Shown here piece by piece: positions 25,451-36,032 of a stretch of DNA of 64,000 nt. Within the stretch, counting starts at the first letter, position 1. The number at the start of each line of letters is the position of its first letter. This stretch comes from Floccularia luteovirens (taxonomy: Eukaryota > Basidiomycota > Agaricomycetes > Agaricales > Squamanitaceae): contig VSJF01000012.1 of the NCBI GenBank assembly GCA_009739215.1, forward strand, positions 1,171,001 to 1,235,000, in the 5' to 3' direction. Made by a program: the position numbers and the translations under genes. The notes under the pieces were generated by a model. It ran no database searches, had not been told where the DNA came from, and worked only from the letters and a program-made list of their open reading frames with translations.

Positions 25451-27265
25451 ATGAGCGCAATGTTTACAGCATCGTCTTCTAAGGCGTTGCTGAAAGCTAA
25501 TGTTACAAGTACGTCTTTATCCAGTATTACTTGACCAAACAGTGAAATACTGACGCTGGACAAATTAGGAGCTGCGCGACGTTCCTTTGCAACCTGTTTC
25601 TGACCCACCTGTCAGACGTTATGGCGGGTTGAGGGACCAGGATCGTATATTTACAAATGCTTATTGCAGGCATGATCACGGACTAAAGGGTGCAAAAGTA
25701 TGTTTATGTGTTATTCATCAGTCAGTAAACCAATTCACATCATTTCCGCATCTCTCCCGTATAAAAGTCTCGAGGCGATTGGCATCGTACAAAAGACATT
25801 CTCTTAAAGGGCGACTCTTGGATCATTCAAACAATAAAAGATTCTGGTCTACGTGGCCGAGGAGGTGCTGGTTTTCCCAGTGGTTTAAAATGGAGTTTTA
25901 TGAACAAACCCGGCTGGGAGAAGGATCCCCGGTGCGTAGTTTCAGCACCATTTTTCAAGTTGCTAAAACTTCAATAGGCCACGCTATCTCGTCATTAATG
26001 CTGATGAGGGTGAGCCCGGAACATGCAAGGATCGCGAAATTCTGCGTGGCGATCCGCATAAACTCATTGAGGGCTGTCTCGTTGCTGGCAGAGGAATGAA
26101 CGCCACTGCAGCCTATATCTATGTACGAGGTGAATTTTACCAGGAAGCATCTCACGTTCAGCAGGCTATCAACGAGGCATATGCGTCTGGCCTTCTTGGA
26201 AAGGATGCTTGTGGTTCTGGTTATTCTTTCGACGTCTATCTTCACCGTGGAGCCGGGGCCTATATTTGCGGCGAGGAGACCGCATTGATAGAGAGTTTGG
26301 AAGGAAAGCAAGGCAAACCACGCCTAAAACCTCCTTTCCCTGCCGACGTCGGACTCTTCGGATGCCCAACGACGGTTGCGAATGTAGAGACGGTTGCTGT
26401 AGCTCCTACTATCTGCCGGCGTGGTGCAAGTTGGTTTGCTGGCTTTGGCCGGGAGCGAAACCAAGGAACAAAATTGTTCTGTATCAGCGGTCATGTGAAT
26501 AATCCTTGCGTCGTTGAAGAAGAGATGAGCATCCCGTTGAAAGATTTGGTTGAGAAGCACTGTGGGGGCGTCATTGGTGGATGGGATAATCTGCTGGGAA
26601 TTATTCCAGGCGGCTCCTCAGTACCCGTTTTGCCGATCAATATGTGTTCCGAAGTTCTGTGAGTATTTTCGTTTTCTTCTGTCGGCGAGAAGTTGGTTTG
26701 TTGTTTTCGCTCACGATGTTTGTATAGCATGGACTACGATTCTCTGAAAGATGCTCAATCTGGTCTCGGCACTGGAGCTGTCATCGTAATGAATAAGAGT
26801 ACTGATATTGTTTCTGCCATTGCACGTTTCTCTCACTTCTACAAGCACGAATCATGTGGTCAATGTACCCCTTGTCGTGAGGGTACTACATGGATGATGA
26901 ACATGATGGACCGTTTTGTTGAAGGGCGTGCCCATGTCCGTGAGATAGATATGCTTCTGGAATTGACGTGTGTATAAGTTTGTACACATTCTCAAGCTCC
27001 CAGCTAATCATAATCTAATAGGAAACAAGTTGAAGGACGAACGATCTGTGCACTTGGAGATGCAGCTGCTTGGCCTATTCAGGGTCTCATGCGTCACTTT
27101 CGACCCGAAGTTGAACGCCGCATTACTGAATTTCGGTCCGCAAATGGTGCTGTTGGATTTGGTGGCCATCTGGCAAGTCAAGCAGACGATACACTTGCGA
27201 TTCCGGATAACCTCGGCCTACGTCTCCCAGTAGCCGATACAGCTCATCAACAACCTTCAGTATAA
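25451..27265 (+). CDS. NADH:ubiquinone oxidoreductase 51 kDa subunit
   Basis: NDUFV1/Nuo51-type flavoprotein of mitochondrial complex I. It binds NADH, FMN and the N3 [4Fe-4S] cluster and passes electrons into the respiratory chain on the matrix side. Exons: 25451-25508, 25569-25697, 25768-25931, 25978-26658, 26728-26967, 27022-27265. Visible landmarks are [13 protein letters not shown], the NADH-binding [47 protein letters not shown] for FMN, and the N3 ligands [14 protein letters not shown] plus the later Cys in [14 protein letters not shown]. The N-terminus ([19 protein letters not shown] then RAARRSFAT) looks like a mitochondrial presequence. The frame shifts by one base between RAARRSFAT and [13 protein letters not shown] (about 25590). 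A weak GTTACA donor at 25502 would restore the frame but lose that presequence. Everything downstream is in frame. Confidence 0.93.
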
Positions 27266-27749
27266 AATTGTTAGAATGTTTATACTCTTTAACTTTTTGA
27301 TAATACAGAAGTGTATTGTTTGACACGGATTATTGCCGAAGTTTTGCGAATTAGTTGTCTTTTTTCCCCATAAATTTAATAACCTATATATGAACCCCCC
27401 GAACCGACAGGAACTTTTGGAAATGATATTCAACCCGCAGCATTTAACTCGGTTTCGTCATCCCTGACGACGTGATTCCATTGATTGCGCATTTTATGGG
27501 GTAGACGCCCGCATTGTGCTGATGAAATCGCAATGGTCCCGCCGGAGTAGTTCTCAGAGCGACGATGATGAGGTGAGCTATTGCTTTGGCACGATTTTTA
27601 TTTTTAGGAATGATATATACAGCTCTTCCTTTCAAGTGACATACCCCACATGACAATGTTCATGCTATTTTTAAAGTATCCAGCTGGTATTCCCATTTAC
27701 GTCTATATATTCAGGTCCTTGCTCGGGGAGCAACGAACAATGAGAGAGA
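27266..27749. other. Intergenic 3' of the complex I gene
   Basis: No gene seen. It ends where homology begins to the upstream region of the second mpaB-like copy (about 27750 matching about 31040). Confidence 0.45.
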
Positions 27750-28274
27750 AATACAAAGCTTCTCGTTGAAAACTTATGTCTTTTTCTTTTTGCTCACACT
27801 TATTCTAAAAAGGTTGCCAGAAAACCAAATGAAACAAACCCCTTCGAATATCAAGTTTAAAGTTTACTCATTCGATATTCTTGCCCAGAATCTTAATATT
27901 CCATGTTTATCATTTACGGCCCACTCCTCACACCCTCAGAACTCACTAAATACCTACGGGGAAGCCTGACCGAGGCCGACCCGCACTGAGGAAAACGAAG
28001 CCGATTTATGATTGGTCGGCTCCAACGCCCCTGAGCCAAACCTTTTTACTCACGCTGAAGACAATCAAGTTCGCCGTTTCATTGGATGCGAATAATATTT
28101 TACCCTCTTGAGCTTCCCCGCTACCAAGTCCTAGCGAATACTAACTGCATAGAAATTATAAGTCTATCTATGAGAGTTTGGTCTGGTCTCTTGGGAAAGG
28201 TGTAAATTGGAAGCTAGGCCTTCGACTAACTTTCGTGGTCTTTACTCCTACTACAACGTTTTGAAACGACATCA
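27750..28274 (+). promoter_or_regulatory. Duplicated promoter region of mpaB-like copy 1
   Basis: Stretches such as cacttattctaaaaagg, gctgaccgaggccgac-like motifs, tttcattggatgcgaat and aaattggaagctag recur in the same order upstream of copy 2 (31040-31542). The proximal TATA-like site, tataaattgg at copies 2 (31489) and 3 (35969), reads gtgtaaattgg here (28199-28209), 66-76 bp before the ATG. Confidence 0.55.
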
Positions 28275-30187
28275 ATGACATTCACCTCCTTATTACTCGT
28301 TGATTCCGAATATATCAGTACACTCACACTATGCGGCGTGTATTGGATAGGCTTGGTGCTCGTACTTGGTGTATATGTTATCTATGTTCAATCCCTCCGC
28401 TTCCGTCGACTCAATGAACTGTATCGATTGTACGGAAGTAAATTCGAAGATGGGATGTTAACACCAGAAGATGCTCAAGATATAGTGTTCAAGTCACGTA
28501 GGTTGGAACTTCCCAGCGTCACGGAGATAGGAGCAGTATTAGGTTTATATAGAACTTTTGCAATGGTAAGCTCTCAGTCACTAGAATATTTCCTAATACT
28601 CATAATGTTGTCATCATTGTGGTCAGCCTTCTGTGTCTAGCTTGTTGGTGGCAACCAGGGAAGTTAAAGATAGTGCGACTGTTGGAAAGCGGTTTGTAGA
28701 TGTGAGTCGTATATCATACACGTTTCTTCATGTCAAGAATGATGCGTTGCGAAACAGACTTTATTGTTAATCAGTATGTTATCTTCCGGTACCTCGAGCC
28801 GAAGCTAATACCTAACAATAATTATTAGCGAATTTCTTGACATGCCCTCTATCCGGATTCGTAATGGACCCGTGTGTCATGTTCGGAACTGGAGAGAAGG
28901 GTGAACAAGACCCGAGAGGAGCTATCGCTTTGGCGCGTACAAATTGGATTCATTCCCATTACAAGATTGTCCTGTAATTTATGTCCCTATCATTTTAATT
29001 AATATTCTAAACGTACCATCTAGAGCAATGAAGACTACCTTCACACCCTTGGTTGTCTCTGTCTAGGAACACAGGTGCGTAAATCCAAATTCAAATCCCC
29101 TCTTGGCACTTCATTACGTTACTTACCTTGCTTCTAGACGACGGCAAAGAAATATGGTTGGCGAGAGTACTCGCCTTTGGAACTCTACGCGAACTACATA
29201 CTCTGGGCTGAGATAGGCAGAAGAATGGGTATCAAGAATATTCCTGGAAGTCCGGAAGAATTGGAGGCGTGGGTCGAGGTAAGTAACCGCTGATTTTGCC
29301 GATCCCCACAACCCTCTCTGCTTCCTTGGTGTCTTATCACCTTGCCGCCTTGAGGCCTTGTCATTTTGTTATGTGGTGTATTGATGAGAATGTTCTTCTG
29401 ATCTTTTATTCTCTCTTTTTTTAAAAATTCATAGCAATATGAAATTAAGAAGATGGTTCCGGCAATGACAAACAAGAGACTCTCAGATTCCTTCCTTGAC
29501 AAACAAGTCGAAGGGTATACTGAAAGGTTCGGAATCAGGCGGTTTGTCAAAGGAATGTATGTTTGTATGATGGATGAACGTCTTCGGATTGCTATGATGT
29601 TAGTATCCCTTTTGATTTGATTTTCAGGAATGCCTTGCTCACTGGCCTTATGATTCACTAGGCTCCCAGTTCAACCATGGTACATTCACCTATACGTCCA
29701 ATTCAGATTGAGATCCGCTAGCTTCGTTCAACGTTGGTTTATGTTACCACGATCAGATGATAACCCGAGATGCATGGTTTCAAGACGGTTGCCCAACCCA
29801 CATACCGTGAACCCTACAGCTCGGAAGTCGATTTTCAGCAGGTAAGGTTTTTTTGTGTCATTTGGACTTATAACCTTACTCCCTTCTAAGGTTGTGGTCG
29901 AAGCCTACTCCAAAGTATGTCAAAATATCCGTTGATCCAAATAATTTCACACCGTCTAATTTTATTTACTCAGAACGATAAACGGATACCGTATTGAAGA
30001 ATTGGTGCGTACCTTGATCCCAACATCTCTGTATCTTCTGAACACTGACCATATGTCAAATACGTAGGGTCCCCTGAAATTCAAGGATGAAGGTCATGAA
30101 GAAGTTATGAAAATGGCTTCCGAGATGATTGGATGTCCAGTTACTGGTCCGTGGTCCATGGAAGGCCGCAAACAACCAATAAACTAA
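28275..30187 (+). CDS. mpaB/rubber-oxygenase-like protein, copy 1 (intact), 410 aa
   Basis: Member of the DUF2236 family (ER-bound oxygenase mpaB/latex-clearing protein type), heme enzymes that cleave isoprenoid or other C=C chains; the substrate is unknown. Eleven exons read cleanly: 28275-28565, 28627-28701, 28758-28773 (16 nt), 28829-28968, 29024-29074, 29138-29278, 29435-29598, 29662-29841, 29891-29914, 29974-30004, 30068-30187. The N-terminus has one membrane anchor, VYWIGLVLVLGVYVIYV, followed by basic residues (SLRFRRLNELYR). The core holds DPRGAIALARTNWIHSHYKI then SNEDYLHTLGCLCLGTQ, which should carry heme-site residues, WREYSPLELYANYILWAEIG, and LPVQPWYIHLYVQFRLRSAS near the C-terminal third. 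This is the only one of three tandem copies without frame lesions. Confidence 0.82.
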
Positions 30188-30216
30188 GCTCCCCTATCGC
30201 ATGGTAATAAATGAAC

Positions 30217-30335
30217 ATTTTGTATTTAGTGCATACATGCCAAACAAAAGTCACCGTGTATAATAGTCCCTAGTTGTCCAAGACATGTCGTAACCTATTG
30301 CATCACCTCTCCAAGACCAATTCAGATTCGTCGAA
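30217..30335 (-). pseudogene. TOK channel 3'-end fragment, copy a
   Basis: It is closely similar to 33400-33520, the 3' end and downstream flank of the TOK channel gene: shared agtgcatacatgccaaa, tagttgtccaa and cctctccaagacc segments in the same order. On the minus strand it covers the last codons of that gene (about VLERLCNRLQHVLDN). It was carried along when the mpaB-like gene duplicated. Confidence 0.75.
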
Positions 30336-30725
30336 TTAAGCATAAACGCATCTGCCATTTTACGGATCTCGACACTCTCCGAGAGCTTGGGCTCAACTCC
30401 AAGTTTCCAGTGCTTAATACACAAAGGGAGTACCTTGTTAACGTTAATAGATAATACCGAGAGACACTTGTTCCGTTATGGTTTTCCTCGTTGAGGGACT
30501 ATGCGAACATTAGGATCGATTCCGAGCCTGTTTTGAAGGATGCAACTTGTTCTCTGTGGCGACTGATTCAACTTACCCGAGTCTTGGGAAGCCAGGGATT
30601 TCGTTGTTAGTATGTATTTTTATTCTATTTTGATACCCCGGTTCTTCAGTTGATTTCTTGGGGAGTTTGTAGTGTTATGCACAGTCATGTCATGGCCGGC
30701 GGTGATCTTAACAGCTGTCACCAGT
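30334..30725 (+). pseudogene. HEATR5-like gene fragment (exon-intron-exon)
   Basis: It aligns base by base, with about 15-20% differences and small indels, to 43838-44210 inside the downstream HEAT gene: aaacgcatctgccat, cagcttgggctcaactccaa-like, gggagtaccttgttaacgt, gttgagggactatgcga, then the intron gtatgtattttt...gtag and the start of the next exon. Because the intron is retained, this is a DNA-level duplication and not a retrocopy. Frameshifts and the missing remainder make it non-functional. Confidence 0.88.
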
Positions 30726-31542
30726 TGTGTTATTCCAATTTTATTGGCTATGGCAATGTGTGGTTCTAAGGACTGGTAGACACCTTTCCCTATTCCAGTG
30801 ATCTACCCGGAGTAGTTATCAAGATGCGCCTTCGCCCCGGTTTTGCTGGAACATGTCAGACTATATGTTCAGGAAACACTTTTATTTTCAGGAAAGACAA
30901 CATTCCATTTTGGCGTAAATCAGATGACCAGTGATGATGATAGTCTATGTTCTGATCTGAAACAATCCTTTCTCGGGGAGCAAAAGACGATAAGGGGGGA
31001 ATATAAGTGTTCTCATTTTAAGTATAATACCCAATTAATGCCTGCCCTTGTGCAATTTCTGCTAACACTTATTTTAAAGGAATTCAAGAGATTATCGGAA
31101 GTCCAAACCAAACCCTTTCAAGTTTGAAGTTGCTGAAGTTGGCAAGTTCGATATTTTTGTCAATACCTTTAATGGGTTTATTTCACCTTTTCCCCCCCGG
31201 CCCATGCTTCGTATTCAGGTCAGTATTTACCAAATATCCACGGGGAAGTACTGACCGAAGCCGACCTACTCAGCTTCAAAAATTTAGTTACTGAAAATGA
31301 AGCCGGTTTAATAGCGACCTGAAACGCTTCTAACCCGAAGGTGATTATGTTCGCTGTTTCATTGGATGCGAATATATTTTACCCTTTTTAGCTTCCCCAT
31401 TTCCTTATTTCGCCAAATCCTGGGCAAGACTACCTGTATAGAATTTACCAATTTATCTTTGAGGGTGTGGTTTGGTTCCTTTGGAAGGTATAAATTGGAA
31501 GCTAGTAGGTCTTCAGTTGACTATACTCCTCTTTTATCATCA
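30726..31542. promoter_or_regulatory. Spacer and upstream region of mpaB-like copy 2
   Basis: The first 300 bp show nothing recognisable. From about 31040 the sequence matches the region before copy 1, including tgaccgaagccgacc and gtttcattggatgcgaat. A TATA-like tataaattgg lies at 31489, 54 bp before the ATG at 31543. Confidence 0.5.
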
Positions 31543-33397
31543 ATGTTATTCACCTCCTATTACCCTCTGTTTCTGAACACATTAATGCTCTCCCACTGCA
31601 CGATGTGTACTGGATGGTGTTGGTGTTGGTATTTGGCGCATATGTCATCTGTGTCCGGTCCCTCCGCTTCCGTCGACTCAACGACTTGTATCGAGTTTAC
31701 GGAAGTCAATTCGAAAATGGGATGTTAACACTGGAAGATGCCCAAGATATAATGTACAAGACACGTAGCTTGGATCTTCCGAGTATCACCGAGATAGCAG
31801 TGGTGACTGATCTACTTAGAACTTTTGGAATAGTAAGCTCCAAATCACTGGGATATCTCTTAATCATGACTCACATACTGTTGTTGTTGCTGTGGACAGC
31901 CTTCCGTATCCAAGTTGTTAGTGGCAAATGGGCAGTTTAAAGATAGCGCGACAGTTGAGAAGCGGGTTGTAGATGTGAGTCGTTATGCCGCACACGTTCC
32001 CTCATGATACCAAAAATGACATGTTGTGGAACAGACTTGCTTGTTAGTCAGTACGTTCACTTCTACATGTTTTTGGTGTCCTGATATAATAATGTTCCGT
32101 TAGCTAATTTCTTGACATGCCCTCTATCCGGATTCGCAATGGACCCATGTGTGCTCGGAACTAGCGGAAAGGCTGAACAAGACCCAAGGGGAGCTATCGC
32201 TCTTGCGCGTGTTAATTGGATTCATTCGCATTTCAAAATTGTACGTGAATTTTATATCTCTATTTTGAATAATATTCTCAATATATCTTTCAGAGCAATG
32301 AAGACTACCTTCACAGCCTTGGTTGTCTCTATCTAGGGCCACAGGTGCGCAAATTCAGATGTAAATCCTCTGTTCGCACCTTATTGTATTGTTTGGTATG
32401 CTTAAGAGGATGGCAAAGAAATATGGTTGGCGAGAATACTCGCCTTTGGAGCTCTGCGCAAATTACATACTCTGGGTTGAGATCGGTAGGAGAATGGGTA
32501 TCAAGGATATTCCTGGAAGTCCTGAAGAATTTGAGATGTGGTTTGATGTATGTGATTTTATGTAGGTGTATTGATTGGAATGTTGGACTGATCTTTCATT
32601 CCATTTCTTTGAAACATCATAGCAATACGAAGCCAATAAGATGGTTCCAACGATGACAAACAAGAAAATCTCAGATTCATTCCTTGACCAACAAGTCGAA
32701 GGGTATACTGAATGGTTTGGAATCAAGGGACTCGTCAGAGGGATGCATGTTTGCATGATTGATGAACTGTCTTCGAAATGCTATGATGTCTGTGTTTCAT
32801 TTTTTATGTGCAGGAGTCCCTTGCTCACGGGCTATTGTGGTTCGCTAGGCTCCCGGTTCAACCATGGTACATCCACCTATACGTCCAATTCAGATTACGA
32901 TCTGCTAGATTCGCTCAACGTTGGTTTATGCTGCCACGATCAGATGATAACCCGAGGTGCATTGTTTCAAGACAGTTGCCCAACCCATATGCCGTTAACG
33001 CTACGACCACAAAATCGATTTTCAGCAGGTAAAGATTTATTTTCTGTGTGACGATGGTCTGAATTCATAATTTTGCGCACTTCAAAGGTTGTGGTTGAAG
33101 CCTACTCCAATGTATGTCAATAATATCCATTTGATCCAAATGACTTGATAACACATCGTATTTATCTAATTAGAACGATAAGTGGATATCGTATAGAAGA
33201 ATTGGTGCGTGATCCCTACGTCTTCGTATCTTCTGAGTACTCACCATACGTCAAACATGTAGGGACCACTGAGATACAAGGACAAAGGACATGAAGAAGT
33301 CATGAAAATGGCTTCCGAGATGATTGGATATCCAATTACTGGTCCGCGGTCTATGGATAGCCGCAAACAACCAAGAGACGCCCCTACCGCATGGTAA
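31543..33397 (+). pseudogene. mpaB-like copy 2, frame-disrupted
   Basis: It has the same exon pattern as copy 1, with matching blocks FGAYVICVRSLRFRRLNDLY, DPRGAIALARVNWIHSHFKI, WREYSPLELCANYILWVEIG and LPVQPWYIHLYVQFRLRSAR. Relative to copies 1 and 3 it has lost one base just after the start (atgttattcacctcc then tattac), throwing the first 20 codons out of frame. It has gained one base near 32767 (gaactgtcttcg versus gaacgtcttcg). The stop is also different, extending the end to QPRDAPTAW. A shortened protein could start at an internal ATG near 31614, but the second lesion would still truncate it. Probably dead or dying. Confidence 0.75.
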
Positions 33398-33458
33398 TGT
33401 GAGCATTCTTGTATTTAGTGCATACATGCCAAATAGAAGTCATCGTGTATATTAGTTC

Positions 33459-35474
33459 CTAGTTGTCCAAAACATGCTGTAACCTATTGCATAACCTCTC
33501 CAAGACCCATTCGGATTCGGACTTCTTGCTGAAAAGAGGTCCTCCATCTCCTAACCATGTCCATTCTTGCCGTTCCTTCTCCATCTCCTTCTCTTTGCCT
33601 TTCCATTTCCTATATTCTTTCCATTTTTCTCTGTCCGCATCCACATCCCTATTCCTATTACTGCCACCCTCCACCTCTTCCACCTCTTCTAATATCAGAG
33701 CCAACAATTGCTGCCATTCCTCCCATTCATATTTTTTCGAGGGATTACTGGTGACATCTTTCACAATTTTTTGGATCTCCGTTGCTATTTTAAGGGCTAA
33801 TTCGTTGACTTTCTTCTCGTGACTGTTGTCATTATCATTGGCGCTAGTGATGTTATTGTTGCTGCTGCTGCTATTACTAATGGTGGTGGGAGCATTGGTA
33901 TGTGCATGGGTCGTATTAGTGTTATTTGAGTTGGTGGTGGAAAGGTTATCAGATCTGCAGACAAGTCTTTCACCATCATGGTTCTATTTGATATAATAAG
34001 ATGTTGTGCGGAAGTCTCAAATGTATCGTTTATAATTACCTTGTTTTTCCGTTTCACAATTCGTTTTGGTCTCCATTTTTTCCATTTCTTCGCCTTATTT
34101 CCGCTCTCACTATCGCTCTCACACTCGTCCTTTTCCGGCAACACTGTTTTCCTCCCCATCCAAACAGTAGCTTCTTCTACACCCCTAACGATCGTATCTC
34201 CCATATTTGAAATCAAGCACGTAACAGCAGGTATCGCAATTAAACTCCATACTACGAAGAATGGTTTGCCTGCTTGTGAAGCTGGGAAAAAGTCCCCATA
34301 ACCGATTGTTAGGAGAGAAGTGTAGGTGAAGAAGAGAGATTCGGGGTATGTCCACGATTGGGCGTCCTAATATCATCGTATTTTAGATTGAAAGAGGGAG
34401 ACTCTAAGAGAATTTGGACGTACGTGTTCGCAAGTCCAGAAAACAAGAGCACCACCTATCCATACGATAAGGAAAAGCGAAAAAGGAAGTTGCAAGAGCA
34501 GAGTATCGTTCGATTTTTAGGGCGCTCCGTTCTATTTGCCTCATGAGATCGTATTCTGCCTTCTTCCAAGCACCAACCCCTTCGACTCTTAGCCACTTCT
34601 TCTCGTCCAAGCGTTCCCTCTCCTTCCCAAGTCTTCGACGCACAACCTTGACTTTGCCCCTCTCCAAGACAAGACCTCTCACGCTACTAACGACTAAACC
34701 GATCAGAGTTATACCAAATGCGGCATATGGGATCAATAACATTCTTCCGAGAGTAGTTTTCAAAGGGAAATCGGTTCCTAAACCGACAGTTAAGAGTGTA
34801 TAATCGGCCCAGTATACAGCATCGACGAAATTCCAGTTTTCGATCGAAGAAAATACCCCAGCGCCAAGGGCGAGATAGAGAGAAAATGAGATGGTTTGGA
34901 GCATCAATGTACGTTGTGGCATTGTCAGTGTGAGAAAATTAGGTTCATATGCGTGGAACATGAGAGCACCCAGAAGGTTGAGTAGTAGGAGAGTGGAGAT
35001 AGTAGAATAGATAATGGTAGAGATCAAAGCATAGTAAAATGATTGGGAAAGTATGTGAGGAGAAGAGGGAGGAGAAAAGGAAGGAAGATGGGTCAAAGCA
35101 AGAGGAGCTGTCAAGAGAACGCTGGACAGGTACCATAGGAGGATTGTCAGAACTTGAGCGAGTTTGTAAGATAATCGGTGTGCAAAGTTGAGTAGTAACA
35201 GGACGTTTGCGAGTAAAGCTAGTACGAGAGATGTACAATTCAAAGCTATAAGCCATGGAGGATCTGGGATACGTTGGTAGGATGGGAAGGACAGGCGCCA
35301 GGGGTGGACCAGAGCACAAACACTGAATAAATTTGCGAGTGGACCAAAAGTACCAGCGATGAGAGGAAAGGCTGTGGAGAGAAACCACCAAAAGGTTGGT
35401 TGAAGATAACTAATCCTATCTTCATCGTATCTCTGCCGTTCTCTGTATGTTCCTGGTAAATCAGCCTCGTTCAT
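33459..35474 (-). CDS. TOK-type outward-rectifier K+ channel (frame breaks)
   Basis: Fungal two-pore-domain potassium channel of the plasma membrane (TOK1 type: eight membrane helices, two pore loops in one chain), setting membrane potential. The first exon (35474-34424) gives hydrophobic helices and pore 1 around FVDAVYWADYTLLTVGLGTD. An intron at 34423-34367 is followed by pore 2, SLFFTYTSLLTIGYGDFFP, with the K+ filter TIGYGD. The C-terminal cytosolic part ends EWTWLGDGGPLFSKK then EWVLERLCNRLQHVL, as in other fungal TOKs. The frame slips by one base at about 34471-34476: AFLIVWIGGALVFW is expected, and an extra T sits in a T run on the coding strand. A second slip or unrecognised intron lies near 33965, in a Ser/Asn/Thr-rich linker. 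With a single slip in a homopolymer, a base error is as likely as a real lesion. Confidence 0.8.
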
Positions 35475-36032
35475 CGTTATTGTTCATGTCAAGGAGTATT
35501 TATATGACGTCACTTAATTACTGGGCCATGCCGTAATAGTACAACCTACTTCGTCTTCAAAACTAACGAGAATCCAATCACTCTTTAACATTTTGTATCT
35601 AATGTGTACGTGCCACTTAGAAGTCATTGTCCAGAACATGTCGTAAACTATTGCATAAATCCAGGTTCGGATCTTTTTTTGCTGTCTGTTTCTTATCCAA
35701 ACTCTGTGTGGAAACAATATGCCTGCAGGGAATAGGTGAGCAATGTAGTGAGAGTTGACGTGAGGCGTTGATGTGTTTGAAACTCTGCCCTGTTGGAGAC
35801 AAAACGGCGTTGTAACATTGCGTGACGAGGATTATGCATACCACCGTTGCAACTCCTTGTCAGTCATAATAACGGTTTCAAACTCTATGTGGTTAGACGT
35901 GGGCGGTCGGGCTTCGGGTCGTGCTATTGATACCTTGGTCTGATTGCTGCATGGTTTCCCTGGAAGGATATAAATTGGAAGCTAGGCCTTTGGTTGACTT
36001 CACTCCTCCCATACCATCTTAAAACGACACCC
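35475..36032. promoter_or_regulatory. Spacer with TOK scrap and copy 3 promoter
   Basis: It contains the TOK 5' flank, a TOK 3'-end scrap (35585-35715) and, from about 35930, sequence matching the proximal promoter of the other mpaB-like copies, including tataaattggaagctaggcc at 35969, 64 bp before the ATG at 36033. Confidence 0.5.
35585..35715 (-). pseudogene. TOK channel 3'-end fragment, copy b
   Basis: Diverged relative of 33400-33530: cattttgtatctaatgtg, agaagtcattgt and aacatgtcgtaaactattgc match in the same order. It lies just 5' of the third mpaB-like copy, so the repeated unit appears to be TOK-tail plus mpaB. Confidence 0.65.
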
